From: Byssochlamys sp. IMV 00236
Taxonomy: Eukaryota; Ascomycota; Eurotiomycetes; Eurotiales; Thermoascaceae
Assembly (NCBI GenBank): GCA_001931875.2
Contig: MSJH02000121.1
Coordinates: 1-29,571, forward strand
DNA: 29,571 nt
Direction: 5' to 3'
The translations under genes and the position numbers were made by a program. Under the pieces are notes generated by a model. The model saw only the letters and a program-made list of their open reading frames with translations. It did not search any database and had not been told where the DNA came from. Below, in pieces: positions 1 to 10,415 of this stretch (within the stretch, counting starts at the first letter, position 1; every line of letters begins with the position of its first letter).

Positions 1-32
<32 letters not shown>
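1..32. repeat. Homopolymer T tract at window edge
   Basis: The first 32 bases are all T. On the minus strand this is a poly(A) run 14 nt into the first intron of the GMPPA-type gene. It may be a genuine intronic homopolymer or the place where an assembly stopped; the sequence alone cannot tell. Confidence 0.9.
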
Positions 33-46
33 CAAGAGTGACTTAC

Positions 47-294
47 CGTATCTTTAAGTGAGGGAACTCATTGGATGCTGTTTCGATATAAGGAGCAAAT
101 ACTTTATCTTCGAATAAACCAATAATTAATACTTCCTTTAGTCCTTCTACTTTGGATAAAGCATCGAGATGATGGTGAATGAGAGGACGTCCTGCAATAG
201 GGAAAAGTGGTTTTGGACAGTTGAGTGAAAGAGGTCGGAAACGTGTGCCTCTGGAAGGTCCACCGACAAGAATGACAGCCTTTGATTCAGACAT
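47..294 (-). CDS. GMPPA-type mannose-1-phosphate guanylyltransferase alpha subunit, first exon only
   Basis: This is the N-terminal 82 or so residues of a nucleotidyltransferase-fold protein. It opens MSESKAVILVGGPSRGTRFR, followed by a PLSLNCPKPLFPIAGRPLIH stretch. The GGP(S/Q)xGTRFRPLS pattern, instead of the [11 protein letters not shown] of catalytic GMPPB, fits GMPPA. In animals GMPPA is the GDP-mannose-binding regulatory partner of GMPPB in the cytosol. The exon ends at 47 with a GTAAGT donor (46-41) after a split Arg codon, and the remaining exons lie outside the window, so this is a partial gene and not a pseudogene on this evidence. The catalytic paralogue GMPPB lies at 6934-8244. 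The family is clear; activity cannot be judged from this exon. Confidence 0.88.
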
Positions 295-559
295 TCAGTT
301 ACAAAAAGAAATAAAGGAGGAGAAAATCATGGAAATAATTATTTAATAAATCGATTCAGCACAAAAAAGGTTAAACAAGAAGCTATTTTTGGATTAAGTG
401 AATAGCAAGCATTGGTCTAAAAATAATATCGCATATACAAGACATCTTGGGACGACATTACTTTCTGGAAATTAAGACAATGGGAAACAATATTTCTGAA
501 ACAGTCATATACTATTCCTGTATCTGTCAAGCGTAGAGAGAAAGAGCTGCGGTTTCACG

Positions 560-1030
560 ACTTGTGTAATGACCAACCTTCAGAAAATATTGGATTTTTA
601 TGGATTCGAAACAGCTGTGAGACGCTTCCATTGTTTATCAAGGAGTTCAAAGAGCAAGAGAAGAACTGATCAACATACTGATCAACATACTGATCAACGG
701 TGGCAAAGAAACACATTTGACAGACAGAAAATACCAGTTGTTGCTTCCGGTCAGGAATGTTCGGGAAGGGAAAGTGTTAAATTCAAAGAGCATAGAACAG
801 GAGTAACAGGTGTCCTATACAAAGCACTAAAAAGAAGAGAAAGGCAAGGTGATGTTATAGTTATAACAGTTGGCGAGTTTAGAGCATCAAGGGTAAAAAA
901 GCGTTACTCTCTAATTTTGATTATCCTAATAATCAGCTATAGGTATGCAACTCTTGCACAACTGCCTTCCTGAGCTTCCATAGCATCCTTCGTGGATGTG
1001 GTAGATCGCATGAATTTCATCGTGATATAA
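560..1030 (+). pseudogene. Decayed relic of a Mucoromycota repeat-family protein, possibly Fanzor/TnpB-like
   Basis: An open frame of 134 codons (569-973) exists, but it is not an intact gene, because family-like segments lie in three frames. 569-640 reads as a helical stretch ending ETAVRRFHC. About 636-705 in another frame reads YQGVQRAREELIN then INGGKE. 722-900, back in the first frame, reads KIPVVASGQ, then EHRTGVTGVLYKALKRRE, then DVIVITVGEFRASRV. 982-1026 in the third frame reads SILRGCGRSHEFHRD. The order resembles fungal proteins whose end has a DEF(R/K)TS segment, a CxxC zinc ribbon and a short Arg/Gly-rich tail, which I associate with Fanzor/TnpB-type RNA-guided nucleases. Here the Asp before EF is Gly, the zinc ribbon is missing, and a 12-bp tandem repeat expands the LIN segment. 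Family assignment is from memory and uncertain; decay is well supported. Confidence 0.45.
666..698 (+). repeat. 12-bp tandem repeat inside the relic
   Basis: The unit CTGATCAACATA occurs twice, followed by a third partial copy CTGATCAAC. In the frame that matches the relic it adds Leu-Ile-Asn-Ile repeats, so it looks like replication slippage within a non-functional gene. Confidence 0.85.
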
Positions 1031-1128
1031 ATTACTGTATCAAGATACTTTTTTTTTTTTTTTTACAACGGAATTTGAACACAGTTTATATGCAAAAAAA
1101 ATAAAATAAAATAAAGAGGGGGAAAAAC

Positions 1129-4100
1129 TTAACCAAGTGGTTTCTGTTGTGTGGTATCATAGACACGAATGATCCTATTTTGGTCGCTGTCATTCTGTGA
1201 AAAGGCGTATCCTCTATTTCTTTTCAAACGTTGGATTCTTCGAACCTTATTAACAGCTTGTCTAAATCGATCCATGCGAGGTCTATAATCTGGTAGGTTG
1301 TATTTCTGGATCTCTTGAACAAAGTGGTATGGTAATGGACGATACATTCTTTTGGCACTATAAACATGTGTTTATATCAACATACATTATCATTCGAAAT
1401 CACTTACTATTTCCAGATAAAGTCACGCAAGTTGCAAACAAAAGGTACCAAAAGAACAAAGAGCCAAAAGTTGACGTTACCCCAGAGCATAGGCACAATA
1501 CCATAATACTCGGGAAAGATATCCACAGAGATAGCAGAACCAATATATGAGACCACAGGAAGATAAATAAACCAAATCAACATAGATCCCGGAATAGCAA
1601 TCACTGTATATTTTGTCCAAATACTAAAAAATCCCATATGAGTCAATGTAAAAAAGTATCTCCTATAAACACTTACTCTGTAATAAGAGCTCCCTTCCAC
1701 AAGATACATCCCAAAACAGCCGTGAAGACAGCAGTTCCAACCCACCACTGACCTCCGACCCAGGCGTTTTGGAAAACACCATCAGTGCTCAAAGCACCCA
1801 CGCCAATGAAGAAGAGAACGAGCGAGTGAAAGACGGCATTGAAGAACCAACCCCAAAACTTTTTTTGATTAAAGAATTCGTTGCTTTGTCCAAGCATGTA
1901 CATCTGTGGGTACTTGTCGAGCATTCTGGCTGACACATATTGATCAAAAATACCGATACATAAAGGAGGTAAGAACGTAAAGATGACATTGAAACATGAC
2001 ATTGTCCAGGATTCATATAGAGTCGATCCAGAAAATCCATTATAGAATGCATACTATATATACCACATGATTAGTCTACGATTGTGTGTATGTGTATATG
2101 ATTATACTTGCCCAGAATTGCGTTAGGTATAAAGCGACGTTTTTGTAAAAGTAGTAAAAGATCATCTTACTCAGTCTCTGATAGGCCCACGCACCATGGA
2201 CAAGTAGTAGCTTTTTCAAGTATCTGAATTGAGAAATGGCAAAGTCTGCACTACGGGCGGCCTGTAAACCTTCGACACCACTAATACCCACACCAACATG
2301 AGCTGCTTGAATCATGGATACATCATTGGCTCCGTCACCAATAGCTAGTAAAATAGACTTGTCGTACTTTTTAACAAGCTTGACAACTAAAGCCTTTTGA
2401 AGAGGAGAAACACGACAGCAGATAACTGCTTTACAGAGCACGGCTAAATCGAACAATATCTTTTCAATGTCTTTTTCTAATGCAAACGTGAGTGCTTTTC
2501 CGTCGATTACAAAGGCTAGAGGCTATAATATAGACCATAAGAAAAACTGTCAATACAAATGCTTGTCCTACCTCTAATTCTTCTCCTCGTTCAATAGCTC
2601 CATTGATATCTTTGAGCTTTGCTTCCAAAAAGCTCTTTGTTTCCCAATGATTGTCTTGATTACATACAATTAAACTCATCTCTTCATTGAGCAATTTACA
2701 GGAATAACCGATATTGATTGCTGTTTCCTGTCTGTCACCTGTCAGAACCCAAACCCGAATACCAGCTTCCTGCAGCGTATGGATCGTATCAGGAACACCG
2801 TCTTGTAATCTATCTTCAATGGCTGTGGCACCTAACAAAAACAGGTTTTGTTCAATCATTTCTGCCGCCTTGTCCAGTTCCTCCGAACGGTTCACAAGCG
2901 TTGTGGCTGCTTTATCGTAAATTTGTGACCAGCGTGCATATTCTTCTTCAGGAATCTCTCTCATGGCAATACATAAGGTTCGAAGACCCTCGGATGCAAA
3001 ATCTTCAAGATGAATCAACGTATTCTCCACGAAAGGGTTATTCTCGGCCAGTCGTTCAAGGATGACCGTATCGGCTCCCTTACAGTACAGCTTGATGTTT
3101 CCATCAGGTCCTCGAATGATAGCTGACATTCTTTTACGTGTCGAATTGAATTCACAAACATTCAATACCTGATACTCATAGTCTTGACCGCGTTGTGTAC
3201 ATGCAATCGAATTGGGTTTACGTGTCTAAGATGAACAATAAGTTTATGTGTGAAATATTTCTTTTGTGTTTGTTTGTTTACATGAAACTTGAAGCCGAGC
3301 ATGCTTGCTCCTTTGACGAGCGCACCTTCATCAGGCGACGAGGCTTGGTAAGTGATTTCGTCAGAGCCTTCTTGAGGTTCTGGGATGACTGTATGACAAG
3401 TGGCTAATAGTGTCAAAAATTCGTTAATCACGTTGGCTGTCGGATGCGTTTTGAGATGTTCCTGTAGCTGAGCAAAGGTATACTGCAAGGTAGGGTCATT
3501 CACGCCATCTCTTGCTTGTTTATCTGATTCTACTTTATCCGCATAGGATAAGCCAGCAATGGAGCACTGTCGAAACTGCATTTCATTGCAAGTCAATGTA
3601 CCTGTCTTGTCGGAAAAGACAAACTTAACCTGTCCCAATTCTTCGATCAGACTACTACTACGAGCTACAGCAGCTGTATCTGTCACGTCATAATACATGT
3701 CTAGATCGGATTGAATCAAAAAGGACAAGACGAATTTTACAATTTCCATGGTAACCATTAAACTAGAAGACTTGTAAGAACATGCGATCAACAATAATTA
3801 AAAACAAACCTGATAGGAATAAAACTATTAAACAGAATCAAAAACGTCAAGATATCATATCCAAAGGCTTGAGCACGAGTGTGAACTGAATTCAATGATA
3901 AATAACCTTCAATATAAGGGCCTTTTTGAATCTATTAGAACGAGTTAACAGTTTGTTCACATCAAGACAGGCATTATTTACCGTAAATACTAAACCACCG
4001 ATGGCACATGCTACACTCATGATAACTAAAATAGCAAACAAGTATAGAATGTTACGATTGGTAATACGTGTGACATTAGACACTTTTGAAGGCTTCTTGC

Positions 4101-5622
4101 TATATTAAACACATGAATGAAATGCATAGAAGCCACAATTTCTATTTTTGTTACCTTGAATTTAACATAAGCTTTGTTTCATGACCTGTAAAGACCACAA
4201 TGCCATAAATCCAAAGTGTGTTACGAAGCTGAGCACCTCTCAAGAGCATCTGAGTAGGATCCAATGGGTAATCCTTTGTCTTGCCTGTTTCAGAGGCAGT
4301 AGTCAATACACCATCATAGTTATACAAACGATTGTTGGGCTGTTCGCTTTTAATTGTTCCTTGTAACTGTGCCATATCAACAGGGTTTAAAATGGTCGCT
4401 GTTTGAGGTAAAGCTTGTTTAATCTTGAGATTCACTTCGCTATATCATAAAATCAGCTCTCTCTCTTTCTGTTCACTTTTACATGATTCGTCCTTACCCA
4501 TCCAAATTACTAGTTTCAATATAACAAAGCCCTTCTGGTTCGGAGCTACTGATCAATATCAAATCCGCTGGGAAATTCTCTCCACTCTCAACACGCAACA
4601 CATCTCCGACTTTGATATCACGCCAAGCCTTCTCGACAAACTGTGTACCAACCAATACTTTACATTTTCTAGCATTTAGTTCTGCATCAGAACGATGTAC
4701 ACCCTATATAAACATGTTGATATAAATTATCTTTAAAGCAACACTTCATCTTTACCCAATCTTCCACGAGTTCCTTTATGGCAGTAATAAATAATACAAT
4801 GACGAGAGGAACGAGAGTTGTATATTTTGAAGTAGGTGAAATACCTGGAATTTGCTAATACATGTCCCTTTTTAAGTTTGATCTATCTAATAAACATATA
4901 CAACTTACTTGGATACCAGAGATAAATAAGAAAAACAAGTTGGCATATTTTGAGAATTCTTCATACAAGAACTTTGGCAAGAAAGTGACGACTGTATATT
5001 TTGCAGTAAAGACACGATTATGTAAGAATCGTTGTTGTTCATTCAGTTCTGGATTATTAATGTGTATAATACGTTCTCCTGTAGCTTCCTTCACGGTCGT
5101 TCTGCCTAGCAATCGATTAAATGCATCCTTTATCTCGAACTTTGGTTTTTTATGCTTTGTGGGTGAAGGTTGTGATGTGGGTCTGTGTAAAGGGATGGTA
5201 TTGTCTGTATTTGTAGGAATGATACGATCATATCGTCCAGCAATCGGTCCTCTGTTGGTGAGTAGTTGTAGGTTATCATCGTCTTCATGAGCCACAACTG
5301 ATTCATCATAAAAGGAACCTTATTGGATGTCAATTTTTAAGGTACAAATAAAAAGCCATATTGTATTTATTTTTTTACCTTCATCTAGAGCAAATGAGGA
5401 ATCGCCTCTTTTTAAATGACTTTGCTGTTGTATGTAAGCAGGAGCCGGTAGCTCTTGTTGTTGTAAGGTTGAGGAGGAAGACGTACTGGCTGAGAAGGGT
5501 GGAGCAGGTTTATTGTCTTGTAAATCGATTAGATCTCGATTCGGATGATGTGTTGGTGCTGACCCAAGCTCAGATGAGTCTTCAAAAGGGTTCTGCTCTG
5601 GTTTATTGTTGTATGACGCCAC
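1129..5622 (-). CDS. DRS2: Drs2-type P4-ATPase, aminophospholipid flippase
   Basis: Class-1 P4-ATPase that moves phosphatidylserine/ethanolamine to the cytosolic leaflet, in yeast at the trans-Golgi/endosome with a Cdc50 partner. Thirteen exons: 5379-5622, 4909-5318, 4756-4854, 4498-4703, 4155-4439, 3982-4099, 3810-3931, 3282-3762, 2572-3225, 2112-2522, 1677-2053, 1408-1623, 1129-1357. They sum to 3852 nt, 1283 aa (yeast Drs2 is 1355). Landmarks in order: variable N-terminus rich in Ser/Pro/Gln; [20 protein letters not shown] before TM1; actuator motif DGEVNLK; PISLMVTME in TM4, the P4 hallmark; phosphorylation motif DKTGT (3597-3611); [27 protein letters not shown]; six further TM segments; and a C-terminal GYAFSQ motif as in Drs2 autoregulation. 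Odd points: the actuator is DGEV where the family norm is DGET, and the intron 3' of exon 10 starts with GC. Orthology is confident; individual splice sites slightly less so. Confidence 0.95.
2054..2111 (-). other. GC-AG intron in DRS2
   Basis: Exon 10 ends LTQFW and exon 11 resumes [10 protein letters not shown], matching the Drs2 family only if the intron starts GCAAGT at 2111 and ends ATAG at 2054. No GT donor gives a continuous frame here. The rest of the donor matches consensus, as usual for GC introns. Confidence 0.85.
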
Positions 5623-6933
5623 TTTATTAAGATAAGTTTAAGAAGAAATACAAACTTTTTTTAAGGAAAAAAAAGAAAAAGAAAAGAAAAAGTAAAAAAG
5701 AGAAAGTCCCCTTTTTTGGTTAATGATTGTATTTATATAATCTGCGTCACCCACTCTGTGCGCCCCCTTCTTTGTACTAATTTAGGCACACATCCCATTG
5801 ATGCCCTGACAGGACAGTAAAATTGTGTAACGATAATTAAAATATCAAACAATAGGAAACTATTTTATGAATGTTTAATAAAGGGCACAGTTCGATCCTT
5901 TGAAAAAGATACACAAAGACTATAGGGAATCAAGAAATGGATAGTTATATTCTGAAATTATTCGTAAAATGATAATAGAATATCTTAAAGAGAAGAGCAA
6001 GGAAACAAGAGGAGGACGAAAGAGAATGGATGGGATCAGATTTAATAAGAATTAAACCACTTTCTCCCCTCCCCCAGCTGGCACAGGGTTAGTTTTAATT
6101 CCCTCTTTTATATCTTTCAAAAAGATAAAATCAGAAAAGATTGATAGCCAAGATCGCTAAAATTAGAGTGGATTATGAACTTAATAAAAGCAACACCAAG
6201 CCAAACACCTTTAGTTCTCATTAGCCAATCAGATATCACATCGTTAAGGCATAATGAAGGTATATGAAAGTGTCTCTTTTAATTACATTCTATTGTTATG
6301 TAATCCTTTTAATCTGCTTTTGTTAGTACAAGTGTTTTTTTTTAGGACCATTAACTACAACTAATACATTTATTCAGCTTACATGTTATTTTATATCACA
6401 GTCTTTTTAATAGTTACAAAAGAGAAAGAATGGTCTGCCAAGTCATTCTCATAACTCTCTCTTTCTCTATTTCGTCAGTCTACTCCACAAAAGATAGACT
6501 AGAATGAATAGAAGACAGATTACTCATGTATACTTGATAACGTAACCCTGTCTACCTTAAAGTAGTTTTAAATTACGATTTGCATTAACAAACGATGCGT
6601 CTCTCTCTCTCTTTTTACTGAACAAACAAAAGCAATAAACAATTCAAAGTGACAACTATTTATAAATAGGAATGACATGTTGATGATGAAGAATACAAGT
6701 CTATAAAAAGAAAGATTGACTATTGGTATATGCAATCATCCCGTTTATGCATATTATCTGGGCGAAAAGGCAAAAACGGATCTACCTTTGACACTATATA
6801 AAGTGACGAGATATGATTGGCCGAAATTATGCTATTTTTAGTGCATGTACAACCTTAAATTTAAAAACGTTCTTTTTCCTATTTTACCAGCTGTTTCTTT
6901 TCTTTTTTTTTGCGTTTTTCTTCATCTCTCGAC
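5623..6933. other. Gene-free divergent intergenic region between DRS2 and GMPPB
   Basis: About 1.3 kb of AT-rich DNA between the DRS2 start (-) and the GMPPB start (+). It holds A/G-rich tracts beside the DRS2 start, (CT)n runs near 6457 and 6600, several CCAAT/ATTGG pentamers (for example near 6225 and 6818) and the GMPPB TATA box. I found no convincing coding exon, tRNA or snoRNA; the longest open frames look random. Confidence 0.7.
6795..6803 (+). promoter_or_regulatory. TATA box of GMPPB
   Basis: TATATAAAG lies 130 bp before the GMPPB start codon, with a T-rich tract (about 6869-6922) between it and the ATG. Position and sequence fit a core promoter; the transcription start is inferred, not seen. 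Confidence 0.55.
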
Positions 6934-8244
6934 ATGAAAGCACTTATTCTCGTTGGCGGTAAAGTCAAATAAAAAGGCAAGATAGAACTGTAAATAGTAA
7001 TACTTGAAATAGGCTTTGGTACTCGTCTTAGACCACTCACACTCACATTACCTAAACCACTCGTTGAGTTTGCTAATAAGCCCATGATTCTTCATCAAAT
7101 CGAAAACCTATCCAAGGTAAGAAAATTGCATAAAACGTTGTTCTTATCTTTAAATGGTATCAAATAAAAATTTAGGCTGGTGTGACAGATATTGTCTTGG
7201 CTGTTAATTACAGACCAGAAATCATGGTTGCCGCTCTACAAGAATACGAAAAAGAATATAACGTAAAGATTACCTTCTCTGTTGAAACTGAACCTCTCGG
7301 TACGGCTGGCCCATTAGCTTTAGCAAGAGATATCCTTGGAAAGGATGATTCTCCCTTTTTTGTGCTGAACAGTGACGTTATCTGCGATTATCCTTTTGAA
7401 CAGATCAGAGACTTTCATAAATCTCATGGAAATGAAGGAACTATTATCGTAAGTTGATTTAAAGCGTGACATGGCAAAAGTATGGAGATTGATCTATAGG
7501 ATAGGTCACCAAAGTTGATGATCCATCAAAATATGGTGTTGTAGTCAATCACATTGATTCTACAAAGATTGAACGCTTTGTAGAGAAACCACAAGAATTC
7601 ATTAGTAACAAGATTAATGCTGGTATCTATTGTTTTAATCCTTCCATCTTGAATCGTATTGAAGTAAGTTATTTGTTATCGACCCATCTACGTGATACTC
7701 ATACTACTGATAGTTAAAACCCACCTCTATCGAAAAGGAAATCTTTCCTCTTGTCGCCAGGGATGGAGAACTTCATACATTCGATTTAGAAGGTTTTTGG
7801 ATGGACGTTGGACAACCAAAAGACTTTTTAACCGGCACATGCCTTTATTTATCTCACTTGACAAAGCATAAACCCCAAGAACTTGCTAATCCTACTCTAG
7901 ACTATGTCTACAAGGGAAATGTGATGGTCCACCCTACAGCAAAGATCGGTAAAGGATGTCGCATTGGTCCAAACGTGGTTATTGGTCCTAACGCTGTCAT
8001 TGGAGATGGTGTACGTCTTCAGAGATGTGTCATTATGGAAGGTGCTAAAGTAAAGGATTATGCGTGGGTTCAATCAAGCATTGTTGGATGGCACTCATCT
8101 GTCGGACGATGGTCTAGACTCGAAGGCTGTTCAGTATTAGGTGATGATGTTACGATCAATGACGAAATTTATGTGAATGGTGGCTCTATTCTTCCTCATA
8201 AAACCATTTCTGCAAACATTACAGAACCCCAAATTATTATGTAA
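6934..8244 (+). CDS. PSA1: Mannose-1-phosphate guanylyltransferase, catalytic beta subunit (GMPPB / Psa1)
   Basis: Makes GDP-mannose from mannose-1-phosphate and GTP in the cytosol, feeding protein N- and O-mannosylation, GPI anchors and wall mannans. Five exons: 6934-6958, 7013-7116, 7176-7448, 7505-7663, 7714-8244, giving 363 aa (yeast Psa1 is 361). Seen: N-terminal nucleotide-binding signature [20 protein letters not shown] with PKPLVEF; NSDV; VEKPQEF; and [12 protein letters not shown]; then a left-handed beta-helix of hexapeptide repeats ([20 protein letters not shown] and following), ending [13 protein letters not shown]. The first exon is only 25 nt and splits a Gly codon of the GG motif. 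The start is fixed by homology, with a TATA box 130 bp upstream. An AATAAA lies just after the stop at 8253. It converges on the Aurora gene. All motifs look intact. Confidence 0.97.
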
Positions 8245-8252
8245 ATAATACC

Positions 8253-8258
8253 AATAAA
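8253..8258 (+). terminator. Candidate poly(A) signal of GMPPB
   Basis: AATAAA starts 9 nt after the GMPPB stop codon. Cleavage downstream of it would fall inside the 3' coding exon of the convergent Aurora gene (8273-8362), so the transcripts probably overlap. Confidence 0.4.
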
Positions 8259-8272
8259 CACAAACACAATAA

Positions 8273-9714
8273 TCATACAATCCTCTTTATATTGGCCTTA
8301 ATCCAAGTATCCTCTTCCATATCTGATAATTTCATTCTTTTTGTTGGATCTCTTTGTAGTAACTAAATCATTGATTAGACTTTTGCTATTCTTTTTTTTT
8401 TTTTTCTTTCTTCTCTACCTTCAATATGAATTCTTTAGCTTCGTTACTTATATAGCTTGGAAATAGAATATGTACAGCCTTTATACATTCATATGTCTTT
8501 TCAATGTTTGCTTTTTCATCGTTTTCTAGGTGTTCAAACGGTGGTCTACCTGTCAACATTTCATAGCATATAATCCCTAGTGACCAAACATCTACAGCTT
8601 CTGTATGGGGTTCATTATCAATCATTTCTGGTGGTAAATAATCTAATGTCCCACAGAATGTCTTTCGCCTGTCATCTTGTATCAATATTTATTTTCTACT
8701 TTATAATAATCTACTCATTACCTTGGCTTTGGGTCATGAACTGCCCATCCGAAATCACTTATTTTTAGCGATCCATCCTTTGATATCAAAACTATATTAT
8801 TATATAAGTATATGCCTTGCCCTTTTGTCATTGTAATTTACTATTTTCTAGCTTCAAATCTCTGTGTATCACACCAAGACGATGTATGTACTCTAATGCG
8901 TGACTTAATTGAACCAAATACTACAGCAATAAAGGTTAAATATATAACTGTGAATATATTACAACAATTACATTTGCTGCTTGTTTCTCGTCAAATCTCT
9001 TTTCATTAGCCAATTTTTGATAAAGCTCTCCTTTCTCTGCATACTCTAGTACAGCATAAATATTGATTTTATCATGAAAGTATCCATATAACCGTAGAAT
9101 GTGAGGATGGCTGATATAACACATGAGTCTTTCATGCAAACATACAGATAAGAACTTACTGAAGATGTGCCTGTATTTCTATTTCTCTTTTAACAAAGGG
9201 AACAACTCTTGAATGTTGGAGATCCTTTTTGTTGAGGATTTTTAATGCCACAACCTTTTTACTTGATTTTTCCTGTCCTTTATAGACAGTTCCAAACTTT
9301 CCTGTTCCCAAATGCTTTCCAATCTTGAAATCCTCGAGCTTCCATTCCGTTTTTCTATGATAGAGTTATTCTTTATGTTCTTTTGCATATATACACTTTT
9401 TGTTGATACTTTGTAAAGAAAGTATCTTCTTCACTCTCTTCAGAATCGATATCGTCGACATGAGCACTGATTCCTACATGCCTTCTTACTAAAGGCGAAT
9501 CCATAAATGATCCAGGCTGAAGAGTAGTAGCTGATTGCTGTGCTAGCTGATGAAAGTACTGCGCTCGTTTTTCTCTAGCATAACTGATACCAGCTGTCGA
9601 TACTTGTATATTTGGGTTTATTTCTAGTCTTCGAGATGGTGTCCTTGGTGTATAATCTACAAATTCAGATAATGGAGTCTTTATTGATTTGTCCATTTTA
9701 TTCATTGTCGTCAA
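8273..9714 (-). CDS. Aurora-family serine/threonine kinase
   Basis: Mitotic kinase of the Aurora/Ipl1 family, which in other eukaryotes corrects kinetochore attachments within the chromosomal passenger complex. Seven exons: 9410-9714, 9160-9354, 8972-9110, 8842-8920, 8722-8791, 8419-8668, 8273-8362, giving 375 aa. After a 100-residue non-conserved N-terminus the kinase domain opens WKLEDFKIGKHLGTGKFGTV, with VALKIL (ATP lysine), HRDLKLEN (catalytic loop), DFGWAVHD (magnesium loop) and the Aurora activation segment RRKTFCGTLDYLPPEM, whose Thr is the usual autophosphorylation site. It ends LLQRDPTKRMKLSD, then KANIKRIV. The first intron needs a GTATCA donor (9409) to keep phase; the nearer GTGTAT breaks the frame. 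The last exon is easy to miss because an open frame runs through its intron. There is a single gene here, as in most fungi. Confidence 0.95.
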
Positions 9715-9738
9715 AACAATACGCGATATTTCTTTTTA

Positions 9739-9767
9739 ACGCGTGCATATTTATATTTATTTCGCGC
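9739..9767 (-). promoter_or_regulatory. E2F-type TTTCGCGC and MCB-type ACGCGT before Aurora kinase
   Basis: ACGCGT (9739-9744) is the MluI cell-cycle box bound by fungal MBF. TTTCGCGC (9760-9767) matches the E2F consensus TTTSGCGC. Both lie within 55 bp upstream of the Aurora start codon on AT-rich background, so chance occurrence of two CG-rich motifs is unlikely. Cell-cycle control is inferred. Confidence 0.45.
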
Positions 9768-10125
9768 GTGCGTGACTGATTTTTTTTATTTATATGAGCA
9801 ACTTCTTTCTATCAGCACGATAGGTCTATGAGTACATGGTCACTCTTGGCTCAATTCTCAATAGGAATCGCCATGATAGAAGCAGAAGAAGAAGAATGAC
9901 TGCATATCAAAAGTCTTTATAGCATCGTCTGAACATCAGTTTCATCTTACTGCAAAGAAACTCATGCTATCATAATGCATCAACTTGAGCATGCAATTTG
10001 CACGTCATTACGCGAATTTTCTTTTTTATGCAATAAGGGAGTGCATCTTTGCTAGATTATTTCCGATAGACATCAGTTTTTTGCTTGGTTGAAATGAAAA
10101 TTAAAGCACCAAAAGTGATGTCTAA
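9768..10125. other. Intergenic region between Aurora and the small secreted protein gene
   Basis: Divergent promoter region of about 360 bp, AT-rich. I see no coding exon or RNA gene in it. A GAA-rich stretch lies near 9879-9896. Confidence 0.6.
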
Positions 10126-10133
10126 TATATAAA
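10126..10133 (+). promoter_or_regulatory. TATA box of the small secreted protein gene
   Basis: TATATAAA lies 44 bp before the start codon and is followed by a C/T-rich tract, the same layout as the GMPPB promoter. It supports the two-exon gene that follows. Confidence 0.6.
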
Positions 10134-10177
10134 TCCCCCTTCTTTTTCTTTCTTGTTTCTTTCTTTGTAATCTTAAA

Positions 10178-10415
10178 ATGCTATGCACCAAACCACTGGT
10201 TCTTGTCACAATGATTTGCATAACATTCAATATAGTTAACGCTGCAGTCATAGGTACAATCTATTGTTTACTTACTTTAAGACTTACACCTTGCAGATTT
10301 CTTCATGGTAGATGCTGGCAGAGTATGCATAATTGGATTAAATGATTGTCCTGATGGTGAAGTCTGTGTTCCTGAGTATGAAAATTATGGACATTGCGGT
10401 GCAAAAGTCAAGTAA
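10178..10415 (+). CDS. Small secreted cysteine-containing protein, 64 aa
   Basis: Unrecognised, but well supported as a gene. Exon 1 (10178-10253) encodes a classic signal peptide: MLCTKPLVLVTMICITFNIV, then NAA before the likely cleavage. A 43-nt GT-AG intron follows, ending TTGCAG. Exon 2 (10297-10415) encodes the mature part, starting near VIDFFMVDAG. The mature peptide has four cysteines in the pattern C-x6-C-x5-C-x10-C, within CIIGLNDCPDGEVC and YGHCGAKVK. This could form two disulfides and resembles short Cys-knot-like modules with a DCPxGxxC core. The split after the signal peptide, the TATA box and the balanced phase (195 nt in total) argue for a real gene. Function is unknown; a secreted effector, adhesin or antimicrobial peptide are guesses only. 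Confidence 0.72.

Noticed and set aside
569..973. Intact 134-codon gene
   Set aside because: Conserved-looking segments continue in other frames, a tandem repeat disrupts it and the end is random hydrophobic sequence, so it is treated as a relic.
6176..6410. Two-exon mini-gene in the DRS2-GMPPB gap
   Set aside because: A GT-AG pair can be drawn to give about 50 residues, but there is no motif, signal peptide or promoter support.
6678..6770. C/D-box snoRNA
   Set aside because: A TGATGA is present, but no CTGA D box or terminal stem follows at a suitable distance.
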